From assembly GCF_000820005.1 (NCBI RefSeq), contig NZ_CDBL01000007.1, forward strand, positions 161,102 through 225,101: a stretch of 64,000 bases of DNA, written 5' to 3'. The DNA comes from Aeromonas piscicola. Its GTDB lineage: Bacteria > Pseudomonadota > Gammaproteobacteria > Enterobacterales > Aeromonadaceae. Below are positions 30,942 through 41,972 of this stretch, in pieces. The position numbers and the translations under genes were made by a program. The notes under the pieces were generated by a model. That model was given only the letters and a program-made list of their open reading frames with translations, searched no databases and was not told the origin of the DNA. How positions within the stretch are numbered: the stretch's first letter is position 1; each line of letters opens with the position of its first letter.

Positions 30942-32045
30942 ATGAGCGAAATAAAAACCAACCTGCTGGATCTTGATCGGGATGCCATGCGTGCCTTCTT
31001 CGTCGAACTGGGCGAGAAGCCATTCCGGGCAGATCAGATCATGAAGTGGATCTATCACTTCGGTTGTGATGATTTCGATCAGATGAACAACGTCAACAAG
31101 GTACTGCGCGAGCGCCTGAAGGCGATCGCCGAGATCCGCGCGCCGGAAGTTAGCCGTGAACAGCGTTCCGCGGACGGCACCATCAAGTGGGCGCTGCAGG
31201 TCGGCGGTCAGGAAGTGGAGACCGTCTACATCCCGGAAGAAGACCGAGCCACCCTGTGCGTCTCTTCTCAGGTAGGTTGTGCGCTGGCGTGCAAGTTCTG
31301 CTCCACGGCCCAGCAGGGCTTTAACCGTAATCTGAAAGTGTCCGAGATCATCGGCCAGGTATGGCGCGCCGCCAAGATAGTCGGTGGCAAGCGCCCTATC
31401 ACCAACGTGGTGATGATGGGCATGGGGGAGCCGCTGCTCAACCTCGCCAACGTGGTGCCGGCCATGCGTCTGATGATGGATGACTTCGGCTACGGTATCT
31501 CCAAGCGCCGCGTGACCATCTCCACCTCGGGTGTGGTGCCGGCGCTGGATATCCTCGGCGATCAAATTGACGTGGCCCTGGCCATTTCCCTGCATGCGCC
31601 GAACGACAAGCTGCGTTCCGAGATCATGCCGATCAACGACAAGTACAACATCGAGGATTTCCTCGCCGGTGTGCGCCGTTATCTGGCCAAGTCCAATGCC
31701 AATGGCGGCCGCGTGACGGTGGAGTATGTGCTGCTCGATCATATCAATGACGACATGCAGCATGCCCACGAGCTGGCCAAGGTGCTCAAAGACACCCCGA
31801 GCAAGATCAACCTGATCCCGTTCAACCCCTTCCCGGGCAACCCCTATGGCAAGCCGAGCAACAGCCGCATCGACCGTTTCTCCAAGGTGCTGATGGAATA
31901 TGGCTTCACCGTCATCGTCCGCAAGACCCGTGGTGACGACATCGACGCCGCCTGCGGTCAGCTGGTGGGAGAGGTGATAGATCGCACCAAACGCACCATG
32001 AAAAATCGGATGCAACAGGATGGGATTTCCGTCAAAATGGTTTAA
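30942..32045 (+). CDS. rlmN: 23S rRNA and tRNA adenine-C2 methyltransferase RlmN
   Basis: 367 aa radical-SAM enzyme that methylates A2503 of 23S rRNA and A37 of some tRNAs. The 4Fe-4S motif is [18 protein letters not shown] and the HAPND segment are family features, and the methyl-carrying cysteine is in DAACGQL near the C-terminus. ATG 30942 follows GAGG; an adjacent TTG adds one residue. Followed by pilW-rodZ-ispG as in many gammaproteobacteria. Confidence 0.97.
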   Translation: MSEIKTNLLDLDRDAMRAFFVELGEKPFRADQIMKWIYHFGCDDFDQMNNVNKVLRERLKAIAEIRAPEVSREQRSADGTIKWALQVGGQEVETVYIPEEDRATLCVSSQVGCALACKFCSTAQQGFNRNLKVSEIIGQVWRAAKIVGGKRPITNVVMMGMGEPLLNLANVVPAMRLMMDDFGYGISKRRVTISTSGVVPALDILGDQIDVALAISLHAPNDKLRSEIMPINDKYNIEDFLAGVRRYLAKSNANGGRVTVEYVLLDHINDDMQHAHELAKVLKDTPSKINLIPFNPFPGNPYGKPSNSRIDRFSKVLMEYGFTVIVRKTRGDDIDAACGQLVGEVIDRTKRTMKNRMQQDGISVKMV

Positions 32046-32072
32046 ATTGCTAAGCCATTGTATAGTCAGGGA

Positions 32073-32849
32073 ATGGATACACGTACATTGATCGTAGTGG
32101 CAGCGCTCTGTGCGCTGCCAGGCTGTGTTACCGAGACCACTTACGCTGGCCAGAATTCGACCCAGCGTGAAGTGGGTCCCGACCTCAAGGCGGCTGCCCA
32201 GACCCGTCTGGACTTAGGTATTCAATATCTGCGACAGGGCAATGCCGAACAGGCCAAGTTCAACCTTGATCGCGCCCTCCAGTACGACCCCGACAACCCT
32301 CAGGTCTATATCGGCTTCGCTTACTTCTACCAGCAGGTAGAGGATTACAAGGCGGCCGAGGAGAGCTACAAGAAAGCCCTCGCCATGGATCCGTCCAATG
32401 CTGACGCAATGAACAACTACGGTGCCTTCCTGTGCAACCGTGGTCGCTTTGATGAGGCGGAGAAGGCATTCCTGCAGGCGATCAGCCAACCCAATTACAT
32501 CAAGATTGCCGATACCTATGAAAATGCGGCACTTTGCGCCGCGCAAAATCGCAGAAATGATAAAGCAAGCGAGTACTATCGCTTGGCCTTGGGGTATAAT
32601 CCCCGCAATCCAAGGTTATTGCTGGACATGGCTGAGCTTTCCATGAAAGATGGCAAGCTGCCTGATGTACAGGCCTATCTCGCTCGTTTCGCCGATGCGT
32701 CAGACGAGAACGAGAGCAGTCTCTGGTTGAGATTGCGGCTGGCTCAGGCCATGGACAAACCGGCACTCCTTCACCAATTCGGGACTGAGCTGGTAAGGCA
32801 ATATCCCTCTTCGCAACAAGCCAAGCGTTACTTAGCCAATGACTACTGA
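32073..32849 (+). CDS. pilW: Type IV pilus biogenesis lipoprotein PilW (PilF)
   Basis: 258 aa. Signal peptide with lipobox LPGC at 15-18, then TPR repeats (TRLDLGIQYLRQGNAEQAKFN, AYFYQQVEDYKAAEESYKKAL, MNNYGAFLCNRGRFDEAEKAF in separate segments). It is the pilotin that places the PilQ secretin in the outer membrane. The ATG at 32073 gives the cleanest signal peptide; a TTG at 32058 would add five residues. It overlaps rodZ by 11 nt. Confidence 0.92.
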   Translation: MDTRTLIVVAALCALPGCVTETTYAGQNSTQREVGPDLKAAAQTRLDLGIQYLRQGNAEQAKFNLDRALQYDPDNPQVYIGFAYFYQQVEDYKAAEESYKKALAMDPSNADAMNNYGAFLCNRGRFDEAEKAFLQAISQPNYIKIADTYENAALCAAQNRRNDKASEYYRLALGYNPRNPRLLLDMAELSMKDGKLPDVQAYLARFADASDENESSLWLRLRLAQAMDKPALLHQFGTELVRQYPSSQQAKRYLANDY

Positions 32850-33774
32850 ACAGCCACACGATTTTCAAGACGACTCCCAGGCAGCAGGCCCAGGCCAGCT
32901 GCTGCGCAACGCCCGTGAACAGCTTGGCTGGACACGAGAACAGGTTGCGTCCCGCATTCACCTTCGTCTGACCCTGATTGCTGCGATCGAATCAGATACG
33001 TATGACAAGCACACTTCCCATACCTTTATCCGGGGCTACCTGCGTACCTACGCCAAGCTGGTCGGCATCCCGGATGAAACCATTCTGGCCGCCTACGACA
33101 AGCTGGGGTTGACGCCTCCCGACAACATCGACATGCAGAGCTTTTCCCGTCGCTCGCGCCAGCAGGCAAACGACAGCCGGCTCAAGGTGGTGACCTGGCT
33201 GGTGATCCTGGTGCTGATCGCGCTCTCCGTCGCCTGGTGGTGGCAGAGCACGGCGCGCCGCTCCGCCGGTGACGAAGCGTTAGCGGCCACTGAAATGAGT
33301 GCAACCGCCAACCCGCAGGGCGCGACCCTCTCTTCTGCGACGGATGTGGTTGACCCAGTGGTTATGCCAGCCGCCTCCGATGCGATGGCAACGGCCGCAG
33401 AGCCGATCGTGAGCAGCGCTGCTGCCACGGCGCCGCAGGCTGAGGCCAGCAGTGCCGCCGTGGCGACTGTGACCTCTGCGAGTGTGGCGACGCTGCCGGT
33501 CGCTGACGATGCGACCACGGATCCCGCCAAGGCGCCTCAGCTCAAGATGAGTTTCACCGCCGACTGTTGGCTGGACGTCAAGGACGCCAAGGGCAAGACA
33601 CTGTTCAGCGGCCTGAAGAAGGCAAATGATCAACTGGTATTGGAAGGACCCGAGCCGCTCAAGTTCATCATTGGCGCGCCCATGGCGGTCAATATCGAAT
33701 ATCAGGGCAAGTCCATCGACATGAGCCGTTACAACAACGGCCGGACTGCTCGCCTCTCACTGCCGCAGGAGTAA
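32839..33774 (+). CDS. rodZ: Cytoskeleton protein RodZ
   Basis: 311 aa. N-terminal HTH domain at about 19-85 ([19 protein letters not shown]), basic juxtamembrane segment, one transmembrane helix at about 117-135, an Ala/Thr/Val-rich periplasmic linker and a C-terminal RodZ (DUF4115) domain with [20 protein letters not shown]. It links MreB to the elongation machinery in the inner membrane. Overlaps the end of pilW. Confidence 0.94.
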   Translation: MTTEQPHDFQDDSQAAGPGQLLRNAREQLGWTREQVASRIHLRLTLIAAIESDTYDKHTSHTFIRGYLRTYAKLVGIPDETILAAYDKLGLTPPDNIDMQSFSRRSRQQANDSRLKVVTWLVILVLIALSVAWWWQSTARRSAGDEALAATEMSATANPQGATLSSATDVVDPVVMPAASDAMATAAEPIVSSAAATAPQAEASSAAVATVTSASVATLPVADDATTDPAKAPQLKMSFTADCWLDVKDAKGKTLFSGLKKANDQLVLEGPEPLKFIIGAPMAVNIEYQGKSIDMSRYNNGRTARLSLPQE

Positions 33775-33784
33775 TCTGTCCGCC

Positions 33785-34900
33785 ATGTCCGCTCACGAAT
33801 CTCCCATCATTCGTCGTAAATCCAGGCAGATCATGGTCGGTAACGTACCGGTTGGGGGCGACGCCCCCATCACGGTTCAGACCATGACCAACACCAAGAC
33901 CACGGACGTGGCCGCCACCGTCGAGCAGATCCGGCGGATAGAGCGGGTTGGTGCCGACATAGTCCGGGTCTCGGTACCCACCATGGAAGCGGCGGAAGCC
34001 TTCAAGCTCATCAAGCAGCAGACTCGTATCCCCATCGTTGCCGACATCCACTTCGACTACCGCATCGCCCTGAAAGTGGCCGAGTACGGCGCCGACTGCC
34101 TGCGTATCAACCCGGGCAACATCGGCAACGAAGAGCGGGTGCGCGCCGTGGTCGATTGCGCGCGCCACTACAACATCCCGATCCGTATCGGCGTCAACGG
34201 CGGCTCTCTTGAGAAAGACATTCAGGAGAAGTACGGCGAGCCGACCCCGGAGGCACTGCTCGAGTCGGCCATGCGCCACGTGGATTACCTGGATCGTCTC
34301 AACTTCGACAACTTCAAGGTGAGCGTCAAGGCGTCTGACGTCTTCCTGGCCATCGGGGCCTATCGCCTGCTGGCCAAGCAGATCGAGCAGCCGCTGCACC
34401 TTGGCATCACGGAAGCGGGCGGTTTTCGCGCTGGCGCGGTGAAATCCGCCGTCGGGCTCGGCATGCTGCTGGCCGATGGCATAGGCGATACCATCCGTAT
34501 CTCGCTGGCGGCCGATCCGGTGGAAGAGATCAAGGTAGGCTTTGATATCCTCAAATCCCTGCGCATCCGTTCCCGCGGCATCAACTTCATCGCCTGTCCC
34601 TCCTGCTCCCGTCAGGAGTTCGATGTGATCGCCACCGTCAATGCCCTGGAAGAGCGACTGGAAGACATCATCACCCCCATGGATGTCTCCATTATCGGCT
34701 GTGTGGTGAACGGCCCGGGCGAGGCGCTGGTCTCCGATCTGGGGCTGGCGGGTGCGGCCAACAAGAGCGCCTTCTACGAGGGCGGTCAGCGGGTCGACCG
34801 GCTGGACAACAAGGATCTCATCCCGATCCTGGAGCGCCGTATTCGCGCCCGGGCGGCCATGCTGGATCCGGCCAACCAGATCCAGGTGGACGAGGGTTGA
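33785..34900 (+). CDS. ispG: 4-hydroxy-3-methylbut-2-enyl-diphosphate synthase IspG
   Basis: 371 aa 4Fe-4S enzyme of the MEP isoprenoid pathway; it converts the cyclic diphosphate MEcPP to HMBPP. A TIM barrel starts with [16 protein letters not shown] and [12 protein letters not shown]; the cluster ligands lie in [10 protein letters not shown] and [10 protein letters not shown]. It starts 10 nt after rodZ, as in many relatives. Closed by a terminator before hisS. Confidence 0.97.
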   Translation: MSAHESPIIRRKSRQIMVGNVPVGGDAPITVQTMTNTKTTDVAATVEQIRRIERVGADIVRVSVPTMEAAEAFKLIKQQTRIPIVADIHFDYRIALKVAEYGADCLRINPGNIGNEERVRAVVDCARHYNIPIRIGVNGGSLEKDIQEKYGEPTPEALLESAMRHVDYLDRLNFDNFKVSVKASDVFLAIGAYRLLAKQIEQPLHLGITEAGGFRAGAVKSAVGLGMLLADGIGDTIRISLAADPVEEIKVGFDILKSLRIRSRGINFIACPSCSRQEFDVIATVNALEERLEDIITPMDVSIIGCVVNGPGEALVSDLGLAGAANKSAFYEGGQRVDRLDNKDLIPILERRIRARAAMLDPANQIQVDEG

Positions 34901-34909
34901 GCCAGTGCG

Positions 34910-34935
34910 GGGCCACCTAGGGTGGCCCTGTCTTT
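34910..34935 (+). terminator. Terminator after ispG
   Basis: GGGCCACC (34910-34917) pairs with GGTGGCCC (34921-34928), loop TAG, followed by TGTCTTT. The T run is interrupted. Confidence 0.7.
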
Positions 34936-34974
34936 AGGTTGCTGATTTTAAATCCCGTATTGGAGCGCCCTGAT

Positions 34975-35003
34975 TTTACCTCGGGGTCGAAAATCCCTAT
35001 AAT
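34975..35003 (+). promoter_or_regulatory. hisS promoter
   Basis: TTTACC (34975-34980), 17-bp spacer, perfect TATAAT (34998-35003). Start near 35010, about 30 nt before hisS. Confidence 0.75.
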
Positions 35004-35039
35004 GCGGCCAAATTTCACGTCTTTTTCTCGAGTATCAAC

Positions 35040-36317
35040 GTGGCAAAACAGATCCAAGCTATTCGCGGTATGAACGATTGCCTGCCGGAGCAGAGCCCGG
35101 TATGGCAGAAAGTAGAACAGATACTGCGCCAAGTGGTCGCCAGCTATGGCTACAGCGAAGTGCGCATGCCGATCGTCGAGCAGACTCATCTGTTCAAGCG
35201 TGCCATCGGTGAAGTGACCGACGTGGTCGAAAAAGAGATGTACAGCTTCGAAGACCGCAACGGTGACAGCCTGAGCCTGCGTCCGGAAGGGACTGCCAGC
35301 TGCGTCCGTGCCGGTATCGAGCACGGTCTGCTCTACAACCAGGAACGCCGGATGTGGTACATGGGTCCCATGTTCCGCCACGAGCGTCCCCAGAAGGGCC
35401 GTTACCGCCAGTTCCATCAGTTCGGGGTCGAGCTGTTTGGCATCAACGGGCCGGATATTGACGCCGAACTCATCATGCTGACCCACCGTCTGTGGCGTCT
35501 GTTCGGCATCAGCGATCACGTCACCCTGCAGCTCAACACCCTGGGCCAGAGTGCCGAGCGCGCCGCCTATCGCGATGCGCTGGTGGCTTACCTCGAGCAG
35601 TACAAGGATCAGCTTGACGAAGAGAGCCAGCGCCGCATGTACAGCAACCCGCTGCGGGTGCTCGACTCCAAGGATGCCAAGGTACAGGCCATTCTGGTGG
35701 ATGCCCCGCGCCTGTTCGATCACCTGGGTGAAGAGAGCCTGGCTCACTTCGAGGGGCTCAAGCGCCTGCTCACCTCCGCCGGTATCCAGTTCGAGGTGAA
35801 CGAGCGTCTGGTGCGCGGCCTTGACTATTACAACCTGACCGTGTTCGAGTGGGTCACCAGCAGCCTGGGTGCCCAGGGCACCGTTTGTGCCGGTGGCCGT
35901 TACGACGGCCTGGTGGAGCAGCTTGGCGGTCAAGCGACCCCGGCCGTGGGCTTTGCCATGGGCATGGAGCGCCTGGTGCTGATGCTGGAGACCCTGGAGC
36001 TTAATGCCGATATCCGCCCTGCGGTGGACGTCTATCTGGCCATGGTGGGCGAGGGGACCGAGCAGGCTGGCTTCGCGCTTGCCGAGCGTCTGCGTGATGC
36101 CCTGCCAGACCTGCGCCTGATGAGCCACTGCGGTGGCGGCAACTTCAAGAAACAACTCAAGCGTGCCGACAAGTGCGGCGCGGCCATTGCCCTGATCCTT
36201 GGTGAAACCGAGGTGCAAAACGGGGAGATCACCATCAAATATCTGCGTGGCCAGGCCGAGCAACAGACCGTCACGGTCGACGCCGCCATTGCCCTGCTGG
36301 CAGCCAAAGGAGAGTAA
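35040..36317 (+). CDS. hisS: Histidine-tRNA ligase
   Basis: 425 aa with a GTG start. Class II aminoacyl-tRNA synthetase that charges tRNA-His. Visible: [10 protein letters not shown], motif 2 around [18 protein letters not shown], the histidine-specific [14 protein letters not shown] and [10 protein letters not shown], motif 3 [11 protein letters not shown], and a C-terminal anticodon domain. The start is placed at GTG because [11 protein letters not shown] is the standard N-terminus. First gene of hisS-yfgM-bamB-der. Confidence 0.97.
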   Translation: MAKQIQAIRGMNDCLPEQSPVWQKVEQILRQVVASYGYSEVRMPIVEQTHLFKRAIGEVTDVVEKEMYSFEDRNGDSLSLRPEGTASCVRAGIEHGLLYNQERRMWYMGPMFRHERPQKGRYRQFHQFGVELFGINGPDIDAELIMLTHRLWRLFGISDHVTLQLNTLGQSAERAAYRDALVAYLEQYKDQLDEESQRRMYSNPLRVLDSKDAKVQAILVDAPRLFDHLGEESLAHFEGLKRLLTSAGIQFEVNERLVRGLDYYNLTVFEWVTSSLGAQGTVCAGGRYDGLVEQLGGQATPAVGFAMGMERLVLMLETLELNADIRPAVDVYLAMVGEGTEQAGFALAERLRDALPDLRLMSHCGGGNFKKQLKRADKCGAAIALILGETEVQNGEITIKYLRGQAEQQTVTVDAAIALLAAKGE

Positions 36318-36320
36318 GCA

Positions 36321-36971
36321 GTGGAAGTTTATACCACCGAAGAACAACAGGTTGAGGTCATCAAGAGCTGGTGGAAAGAGAACGGAACCTCGGTGCTCGC
36401 AGGAACTGTTATCGGTCTGGTTGGACTCTTTGGCTGGCGTTATTACAACGAGCGTCAGCAGACCAACCAGGAAGCCGCTTCCCAGGCTTACAACGAGATC
36501 TCGGCCCAGCTGGCCAAGGGGGATGCCGCCGCCTTCGAACAGGTACAAGGCTTCATCAGTGCCCACCAGGGTGACTCTTATGCCGAGCTGGCCGCCCTGC
36601 AACTGGCTGCCGCTGCCGTCAAGGCAAACAAGCTGGACTTGGCTGCCGAGCAGCTGACCCAGGTGGCAAACAATGGTGACGAGAGCATTCGTCCCATCGC
36701 CGCCCTGCGTCTGGCCCGGGTCCTGAACGATCAGGGCAAGGCTGACGAGGCCCTGGCCCAGCTTGGCAAGATCAGCAATGACGCCTTCAAGGCCCAGGTG
36801 GCGGAAGTGCGTGGCGACATCCTGCTCAAACAGGGCAAGGCCGAAGAGGCGCGCGATGCCTATCAGGCGGCGGCCGATGCCGGCGGCCTGCAGGGCAGCG
36901 CCGAGCTCAAGCTGAAGATGGACGATCTGGCGCTGCCAGCCGTGACCACGGGTGGAGCTCCGGATGCGTAA
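36321..36971 (+). CDS. yfgM: Membrane-anchored YfgM (ancillary SecYEG translocon subunit)
   Basis: 216 aa with a GTG start, 3 nt after hisS. N-terminal cytoplasmic helix, one transmembrane helix at about 24-40 (SVLAGTVIGLVGLFGWRYY), then a periplasmic TPR-like domain (AALQLAAAAVKANKLDLAAE). In E. coli YfgM works with PpiD at SecYEG. Its stop lies inside bamB (8-nt overlap). Confidence 0.93.
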   Translation: MEVYTTEEQQVEVIKSWWKENGTSVLAGTVIGLVGLFGWRYYNERQQTNQEAASQAYNEISAQLAKGDAAAFEQVQGFISAHQGDSYAELAALQLAAAAVKANKLDLAAEQLTQVANNGDESIRPIAALRLARVLNDQGKADEALAQLGKISNDAFKAQVAEVRGDILLKQGKAEEARDAYQAAADAGGLQGSAELKLKMDDLALPAVTTGGAPDA

Positions 36972-38148
36972 TCTGTTCAAGATGGTGGCGTTGGGGGCGG
37001 CAGTCTCCTTCGCCCTGCAGGGGTGCTCCCTGTTCAGCTCGGAAGAAGATCTCAATCCCATGGCGCCTTTGCCCGTGGTTGAATCTGCCTTCAGCGCCGA
37101 CACGGCCTGGTCCTCTCCCGTCGGGGATGGCATAGGCGACTTTTACTCCCAGCTCAAGCCGGCGGTAGAAGAGGAGCGCATCTATGCCGCGGCCCGCGAT
37201 GGCGATGTGACTGCCTTCGATCGTGCCAGCGGCAAGGAGCTGTGGAGCGTGGACTTGGCTGACCTGCCTATCAACGCCGACAAGCGCAGCGCCCGCCTCT
37301 CCGGCGGTCTGGTTTCTCGCTACGGCAAGCTGTTCCTCGGCTCCGAGAACGGGGTTGTCTACGCCCTGAACGAAGAGAACGGGGAAGTGCTGTGGCAGAC
37401 CACGGTACCGGGTGAAGTGGTGGCAAGCCCCGCCGTCGAAGACGGTCGTGTGGTGGTGTTGACCACCTCGGGGCGCCTGGTGGCGCTCGATACCGATGAA
37501 GGCAAGCTGCAGTGGACCCTGGCGGAAGAGCAGCCGCCGCTGACCTTGCGCAGTGCCGGTGCCCCCATCATCACCAACGGCGCCGTGCTCTATGGCCGTG
37601 CCGATGGCAAGGTGGGCATAGCCCTGCTGAGCAATGGTCAGCCTGTACGCCAGTCCAAGGTGGCCGATCCGCGCGGTGCGACCGAGCTGGATCGCATGGT
37701 GGACGTGGATGCGACGCCGCTGATCGCTGGCGATGAGCTCTATGCCATCGCCTACAATGGTCAGCTGATGGCACGCAAGCTGATGACCGGTGACGAGGTG
37801 TGGAAGCGCAAGTATTCCGGCTACCGCGACATGGCGGTGACCGGCAATGCCATCGTGCTGACCGACAGCCGCAGCCATCTGTTTGCCGTTGACAGGCGCA
37901 ACGGGCTTGAGCTGTGGTCCAATACCCAGCTGGAAAACCGCACCGTGACTGCCCCCGTCATCCTGGGTGACTATGTGGTGGTCGGCGATGTGGAAGGTTA
38001 CCTGTATTGGCTGGATCGTACCGACGGTTCCATCAAGGCCATGCAGCAGCTCGACAGCAGTGGTCTCTACGCGGCCCCTCTGGTGGACGGTGACACCCTG
38101 TATGTGCAGAGCCGTGGCGGCAAGTTGTACGCTATCAAGCGTCCCTGA
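36964..38148 (+). CDS. bamB: Outer membrane assembly lipoprotein BamB
   Basis: 394 aa. Start at ATG 36964, overlapping yfgM by 8 nt, which gives a normal signal peptide with lipobox LQGC. The mature part is an eight-bladed PQQ-type beta-propeller (repeats such as AFDRASGKELWSVDL, ALNEENGEVLWQTTV, AVDRRNGLELWSNTQ). BamB supports outer-membrane protein folding at BamA. Confidence 0.95.
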   Translation: MRNLFKMVALGAAVSFALQGCSLFSSEEDLNPMAPLPVVESAFSADTAWSSPVGDGIGDFYSQLKPAVEEERIYAAARDGDVTAFDRASGKELWSVDLADLPINADKRSARLSGGLVSRYGKLFLGSENGVVYALNEENGEVLWQTTVPGEVVASPAVEDGRVVVLTTSGRLVALDTDEGKLQWTLAEEQPPLTLRSAGAPIITNGAVLYGRADGKVGIALLSNGQPVRQSKVADPRGATELDRMVDVDATPLIAGDELYAIAYNGQLMARKLMTGDEVWKRKYSGYRDMAVTGNAIVLTDSRSHLFAVDRRNGLELWSNTQLENRTVTAPVILGDYVVVGDVEGYLYWLDRTDGSIKAMQQLDSSGLYAAPLVDGDTLYVQSRGGKLYAIKRP

Positions 38149-38222
38149 TCGTCCGATAATGTGAATATCCGGCTCCTGGTCTTCGGACCCGGAGCCTTTG
38201 TCGTCTTGAGAATGAGGCTTTT

Positions 38223-39722
38223 ATGACTCCTGTAGTAGCCCTGGTGGGCCGCCCCAACGTGGGGAAATCCACCCTGTTTAACCGCTTGACCCGTACCCGG
38301 GATGCCCTGGTGGCCGACTTCCCCGGTTTGACCCGGGACCGTAAATACGGTCAGGCGAAGTTGGGCGAGCTGGAATTTATCGTGGTGGATACCGGCGGTA
38401 TCGATGGTACCGAAGAGGGGATCGAGCTGAAGATGGCCGAGCAGTCCCTGCTGGCCATCGAAGAAGCTGATGTGGTGCTGTTCATGGTGGATGCCCGTGC
38501 TGGTCTGACCGCTGCGGATCAGGCCATCGCCGAGCACCTGCGCAAGACCCACAAGACGGTGTTTCTGGTGGCCAACAAGACAGACGGCATCGACGGTGAC
38601 TCCGCCGTGTCCGAGTTCTACGGTCTGGCGCTGGGAGAGGTCTACCAGATCGCTGCCGCCCACGGCCGTGGCGTGCTGAGCCTGCTGGAACTGGCGCTGG
38701 CACCCCATCTGGAAACCCTGGTCGAAGCCGCTGCCGAAGAAGATGCGCAGGATGAAGAAGAGGAGGACTTCGACGAAGAAGCCCTGCTGCGCATGGTAGC
38801 CGCCGGTGATCTCGATACCCGGGAAGACACCAAGGAGACCCCGTTCGCCGACTTGCCCATCAAGTTCGCCATCGTCGGTCGCCCCAACGTCGGCAAATCG
38901 ACCCTGACCAACCGCATGCTGGGTGAAGACCGCGTCATCGTCTATGACATGCCGGGCACCACCCGCGACTCCGTCTATGTGCCGATGGAGCGTGACGAGC
39001 AGAAGTACGTCATCATCGACACCGCCGGTGTGCGTCGTCGTGGCAAGGTGCATGAGACGGTGGAGAAGTTCTCCGTCATCAAGACGCTCAAGGCTATTGA
39101 AGATGCCAACGTCTGCCTGCTGGTGATCGATGCCCAGGAGACCATCACGGATCAGGACTTGAGCATCCTCGGCTTCGTGCTCCACTCAGGCCGCTCCGTG
39201 GTGCTGGTGGTGAACAAGTGGGACGGCCTGGACCAGAAGGTGAAAGAGGACGTCAAGAACGAGCTGGACAGACGCCTGGGCTTCATCGATTTTGCCCGTG
39301 TTCACTTCATCTCCGCCCTGCACGGCAGCGGTGTCGGCCACCTGTTCGAATCCATTCAGGAGGCGTACCAGTCCGCCACCCGCCGTACCAGCACCGCCAT
39401 GCTGACCCGCATCATGCAGATGGCGCAGGAAGATCACCAGCCGCCCATGGTGAACGGTCGCCGCGTCAAGCTCAAATATGCCCACGCCGGTGGTTACAAC
39501 CCACCGCGCATCGTGATCCACGGCAACCAGTTGAACGACCTGCCGGATTCGTACAAGCGGTATCTGATCAACTACTTCCGCAAGTCGCTCAAGATCATGG
39601 GCTCCCCGATCCGGGTCGAGTTCCAGGAGTCGGCCAACCCGTTCGAGGGTCGGAAGAACACCATGACCCTGAGCCAGGAGCGTCAACGCAAGCGCCTGCT
39701 CAAGGCCAAAACCAAGAAATAA
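38223..39722 (+). CDS. der: Ribosome biogenesis GTPase Der (EngA)
   Basis: 499 aa with two tandem GTPase domains, each with GRPNVGKST (residues about 8-16 and 219-227), VVDTGG and IIDTAG switch regions, and NKTD/NKWD specificity motifs, then a KH-like C-terminal domain. Between the G domains is a very acidic linker ([15 protein letters not shown]). It matures the 50S subunit. Follows bamB after 74 nt. Confidence 0.98.
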   Translation: MTPVVALVGRPNVGKSTLFNRLTRTRDALVADFPGLTRDRKYGQAKLGELEFIVVDTGGIDGTEEGIELKMAEQSLLAIEEADVVLFMVDARAGLTAADQAIAEHLRKTHKTVFLVANKTDGIDGDSAVSEFYGLALGEVYQIAAAHGRGVLSLLELALAPHLETLVEAAAEEDAQDEEEEDFDEEALLRMVAAGDLDTREDTKETPFADLPIKFAIVGRPNVGKSTLTNRMLGEDRVIVYDMPGTTRDSVYVPMERDEQKYVIIDTAGVRRRGKVHETVEKFSVIKTLKAIEDANVCLLVIDAQETITDQDLSILGFVLHSGRSVVLVVNKWDGLDQKVKEDVKNELDRRLGFIDFARVHFISALHGSGVGHLFESIQEAYQSATRRTSTAMLTRIMQMAQEDHQPPMVNGRRVKLKYAHAGGYNPPRIVIHGNQLNDLPDSYKRYLINYFRKSLKIMGSPIRVEFQESANPFEGRKNTMTLSQERQRKRLLKAKTKK

Positions 39723-39729
39723 GGCCCAG

Positions 39730-39757
39730 CGGCTGCCCTCACCGGCAGCCGTTTTTT
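39730..39757 (+). terminator. Terminator after der
   Basis: CGGCTGCC (39730-39737) with GGCAGCCG (39744-39751), 6-nt loop, then T6. Confidence 0.92.
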
Positions 39758-39821
39758 CTTGGGGCGAGGGGCATCTGCTGTGGGGCGGCCCACAGCACAT
39801 TCACTTTGAGAGGAGTCGAGT

Positions 39822-40055
39822 ATGAGCACCCTGATATGCCCGGCCTGCAGCGCCGAGCTGGACAGCCGCAGTCCCGAGATCGGCTGTGGCCAGTGCCAGG
39901 CCCGTTATCGCATCCGGGCCCTGTGTCCGACCTGCCAGCAGGAGCTGGAGCGGCTCAAGGCCTGCGGCGCCGTGGATTACTTCTGCAACCACTGCAACAG
40001 CCTGGTGTCAAAGCGCGCGGTGCGCTTTGAGGTGAGCCCGGCAGGGCAGGCGTGA
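39822..40055 (+). CDS. yfgJ: Zinc-ribbon protein YfgJ-like
   Basis: 77 aa. Eight cysteines in four CxxC pairs: CPAC, CGQC, CPTC and CNHC, expected to hold two zinc ions. The closing segment LKACGAVDYFCNHCNSLVSK is diagnostic of the YfgJ family found next to der. Function unknown. GAGAGGAG precedes the ATG. Confidence 0.88.
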   Translation: MSTLICPACSAELDSRSPEIGCGQCQARYRIRALCPTCQQELERLKACGAVDYFCNHCNSLVSKRAVRFEVSPAGQA

Positions 40056-40061
40056 GGCAAT

Positions 40062-40090
40062 AAAAAACCCGGCAAATGCCGGGTTTATTC
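40062..40090. terminator. Terminator shared by yfgJ and the small opposite-strand ORF
   Basis: CCCGGC (40068-40073) and GCCGGG (40078-40083), loop AAAT. The minus strand has the better tail (T6 from 40067-40062); the plus strand reads TTTATT. The hairpin begins at the stop codon of the small minus-strand ORF. Confidence 0.88.
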
Positions 40091-40231
40091 TGTGTGTTCT
40101 GCTATCAGCAAGGTGTAGGAGCGGTTTCTGCGCCATATCTTGCGTTTGATGTCATTGAGCTTGAGTTTGCGTCTGGGGCTCCAGGCGCACTTTGCTTTTC
40201 TGACCAGTGTCGTTCTTCTACGAGCTCGCAT
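40085..40231 (-). CDS. Candidate small basic protein, unknown function
   Basis: 48 aa, nearly one-third Arg or Lys (MRARRRTTLVRKAK, then PRRKLKLNDIKRKIWRRNRS). The ATG at 40231 has a strong GGGAGGAG 7 nt upstream, and the stop codon runs straight into a terminator whose T tract favours this strand. An ATG nine codons upstream (MAIQWEETK) is an alternative start. I recognise no family; a nucleic-acid-binding or ribosome-associated role would be a guess. Real-gene status rests on the expression signals, not on homology. Confidence 0.5.
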   Translation of the reverse strand: MRARRRTTLVRKAKCAWSPRRKLKLNDIKRKIWRRNRSYTLLIAEHTE

Positions 40232-40409
40232 CTTGGTCTCCTCCCATTGGATGGCCATCCCGGCCTCGATGAATGGAGCCCATCTGAAAATGCTGTCATC
40301 CAGCTGACAAGCTGCTGAAATCAGGCGATAAAAACAGTTTCGGACAGGCCCCGGCACATCCGGATGGTAACAGAGAACCTACCGGTAAAACAAACTTGTC
40401 AACAAGGGC

Positions 40410-41897
40410 TCAACGCAGGGTGATCTGTTTGACCACTTCGGCGATGACGGTGGGGGGTTCAGCACTCTGTGGCTCGCTGCTGTCGTCATCCAGTTCCTCG
40501 CGGCGGTGGGCCTTCTGCTGCTCGTTGTCGAGCCAGAGCAGGCTCTGGTAATACTGACGCACGTTGTTGACGTAGTTGCGCGCCTCGCCGCCCCGGGCAT
40601 AGCCGTAGCGCGCCTTGCGGTGCCAGCGCGCCTGCTGCAGCAGGGGCAGCACCTCTTTCACGTCGCTCCAGGCATCGGGGTTCTTGCCGAGCTCCTTGGT
40701 CAGGCGGCGGGCATCCATCATGTGGCCGTAGCCGATGTTGTAGGCGGTGAGGGCAAACCACACCTTCTCGTCATCGGGCACGGAGGCGGGTACCTTCTCC
40801 ATCATCTGCTGCAGATAGCGGGCGCCGCCCTTGATACTCTCCTCCGGATGCAGCCGGTTGTTGACCCCCATCGCCTTGGCGGTGGGTTCGGTCAGCATCA
40901 TCATGCCGCGCACGCCCGTGTAGGAACGCGCCTCCGGATCCCAGTGGGACTCCTGATAGCTGATAGCGGCCAGCAGGCGCCAATCCACCACGCTGGCGTG
41001 GGTCTTGAACAGATCCTGATACTTGGGCAGCAGGCTCTTGGCCCGCTGCAGGAAGGTGCGGGTGTCGACGAAGTCGAAGTTCTGTACGTGGCCGAAGTAC
41101 TTCTCATCCAGCTTGGCGATGGCGCCATCCATGAAGCGCTGGCCGAAGAAGTCGATGATGCTGGCGTAGAGGCTGTCATCGGGCAGCTTGGTCATGGCCC
41201 AGGCCACCGTCTGGTTCTTGGAGAGGGTCAGCCCCTCGGTGAGCTCGGGGTAGTAACGCTGGGTACGGGCCAGCACAGTATCCTGCACCACTGTGTAATC
41301 AATCTTGCCGTCGGCCACCTGTTTGAGCAGCTCTTCCACGTCAGCGTCCCGGTTGGTACTCCACTTCAGGTTGGGGTGCTGTTTGCTGAGCTCCTTGAGC
41401 AGGTCTTCCCCGGTGGAGCCGGCAGGCACCACTATCGAGCCCTTTAGATCACCTATCCCCTTGGGCTTGGGCGAGCCGTTGCGATAGACCAACTTGGGGG
41501 ATACCTGATAAAAACCGGGGCCGAAGCGAAACAGGGCACGTCGCTCCGGGGTGACCACGATGGCGGCGGCGGCGAGATCCAGCTTGCCCTTCTTGAGCAG
41601 CTCGACCAGTTCGGCGGTGGAGTAGACGGGGACTATGGTGAGCTTGACGCCCAGCCAGTCGGCATAGCTTTTCGCCAGCTCGTAATCGAAGCCCTGGGCG
41701 GTCTCGTCACGCTGGTAATAGGAGGTGGGGCCATAGATGGTGCCAACCCGGATCTCGCCCCGTTGGCGGATCTGTTCCAGCTGGCTGGAGGGGGTGTAGA
41801 AGTCACAACCGACCAGGGTCAGCAGCAACATCAGCCCGATAAACAGTCGAAAAATGCAGCGCAAGTAGGTGAGTACCCTTGTTGAAAAAATCGGCAT
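40410..41897 (-). CDS. mltF: Membrane-bound lytic murein transglycosylase F
   Basis: 495 aa. Signal sequence with lipobox-like LVGC near 31, a periplasmic amino-acid-binding (SBP_bac_3) domain at about 40-270 ([31 protein letters not shown]), then an SLT catalytic domain with Glu316 in [11 protein letters not shown] and [23 protein letters not shown]. It cleaves peptidoglycan at the outer membrane. Divergent from purL, as in E. coli. The ribosome binding site is weak; an internal start is possible. Confidence 0.94.
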   Translation of the reverse strand: MPIFSTRVLTYLRCIFRLFIGLMLLLTLVGCDFYTPSSQLEQIRQRGEIRVGTIYGPTSYYQRDETAQGFDYELAKSYADWLGVKLTIVPVYSTAELVELLKKGKLDLAAAAIVVTPERRALFRFGPGFYQVSPKLVYRNGSPKPKGIGDLKGSIVVPAGSTGEDLLKELSKQHPNLKWSTNRDADVEELLKQVADGKIDYTVVQDTVLARTQRYYPELTEGLTLSKNQTVAWAMTKLPDDSLYASIIDFFGQRFMDGAIAKLDEKYFGHVQNFDFVDTRTFLQRAKSLLPKYQDLFKTHASVVDWRLLAAISYQESHWDPEARSYTGVRGMMMLTEPTAKAMGVNNRLHPEESIKGGARYLQQMMEKVPASVPDDEKVWFALTAYNIGYGHMMDARRLTKELGKNPDAWSDVKEVLPLLQQARWHRKARYGYARGGEARNYVNNVRQYYQSLLWLDNEQQKAHRREELDDDSSEPQSAEPPTVIAEVVKQITLR

Positions 41898-41960
41898 TTG
41901 TCAAAAAAGAGGGACCTTTATACCAGAGAGTGTGCACCGAGTCACACTTGGCAAATCAAG

Positions 41961-41972
41961 AAAAACGTTTGT
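41961..41972 (+). promoter_or_regulatory. Possible PurR operator at the purL promoter
   Basis: The core AAACGTTTG agrees with the PurR consensus centre (9 of 12 positions of GCAAACGTTTGC) and overlaps the -35 hexamer of purL. PurR control of purL is known in E. coli; the flanks here are poor. Confidence 0.4.
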
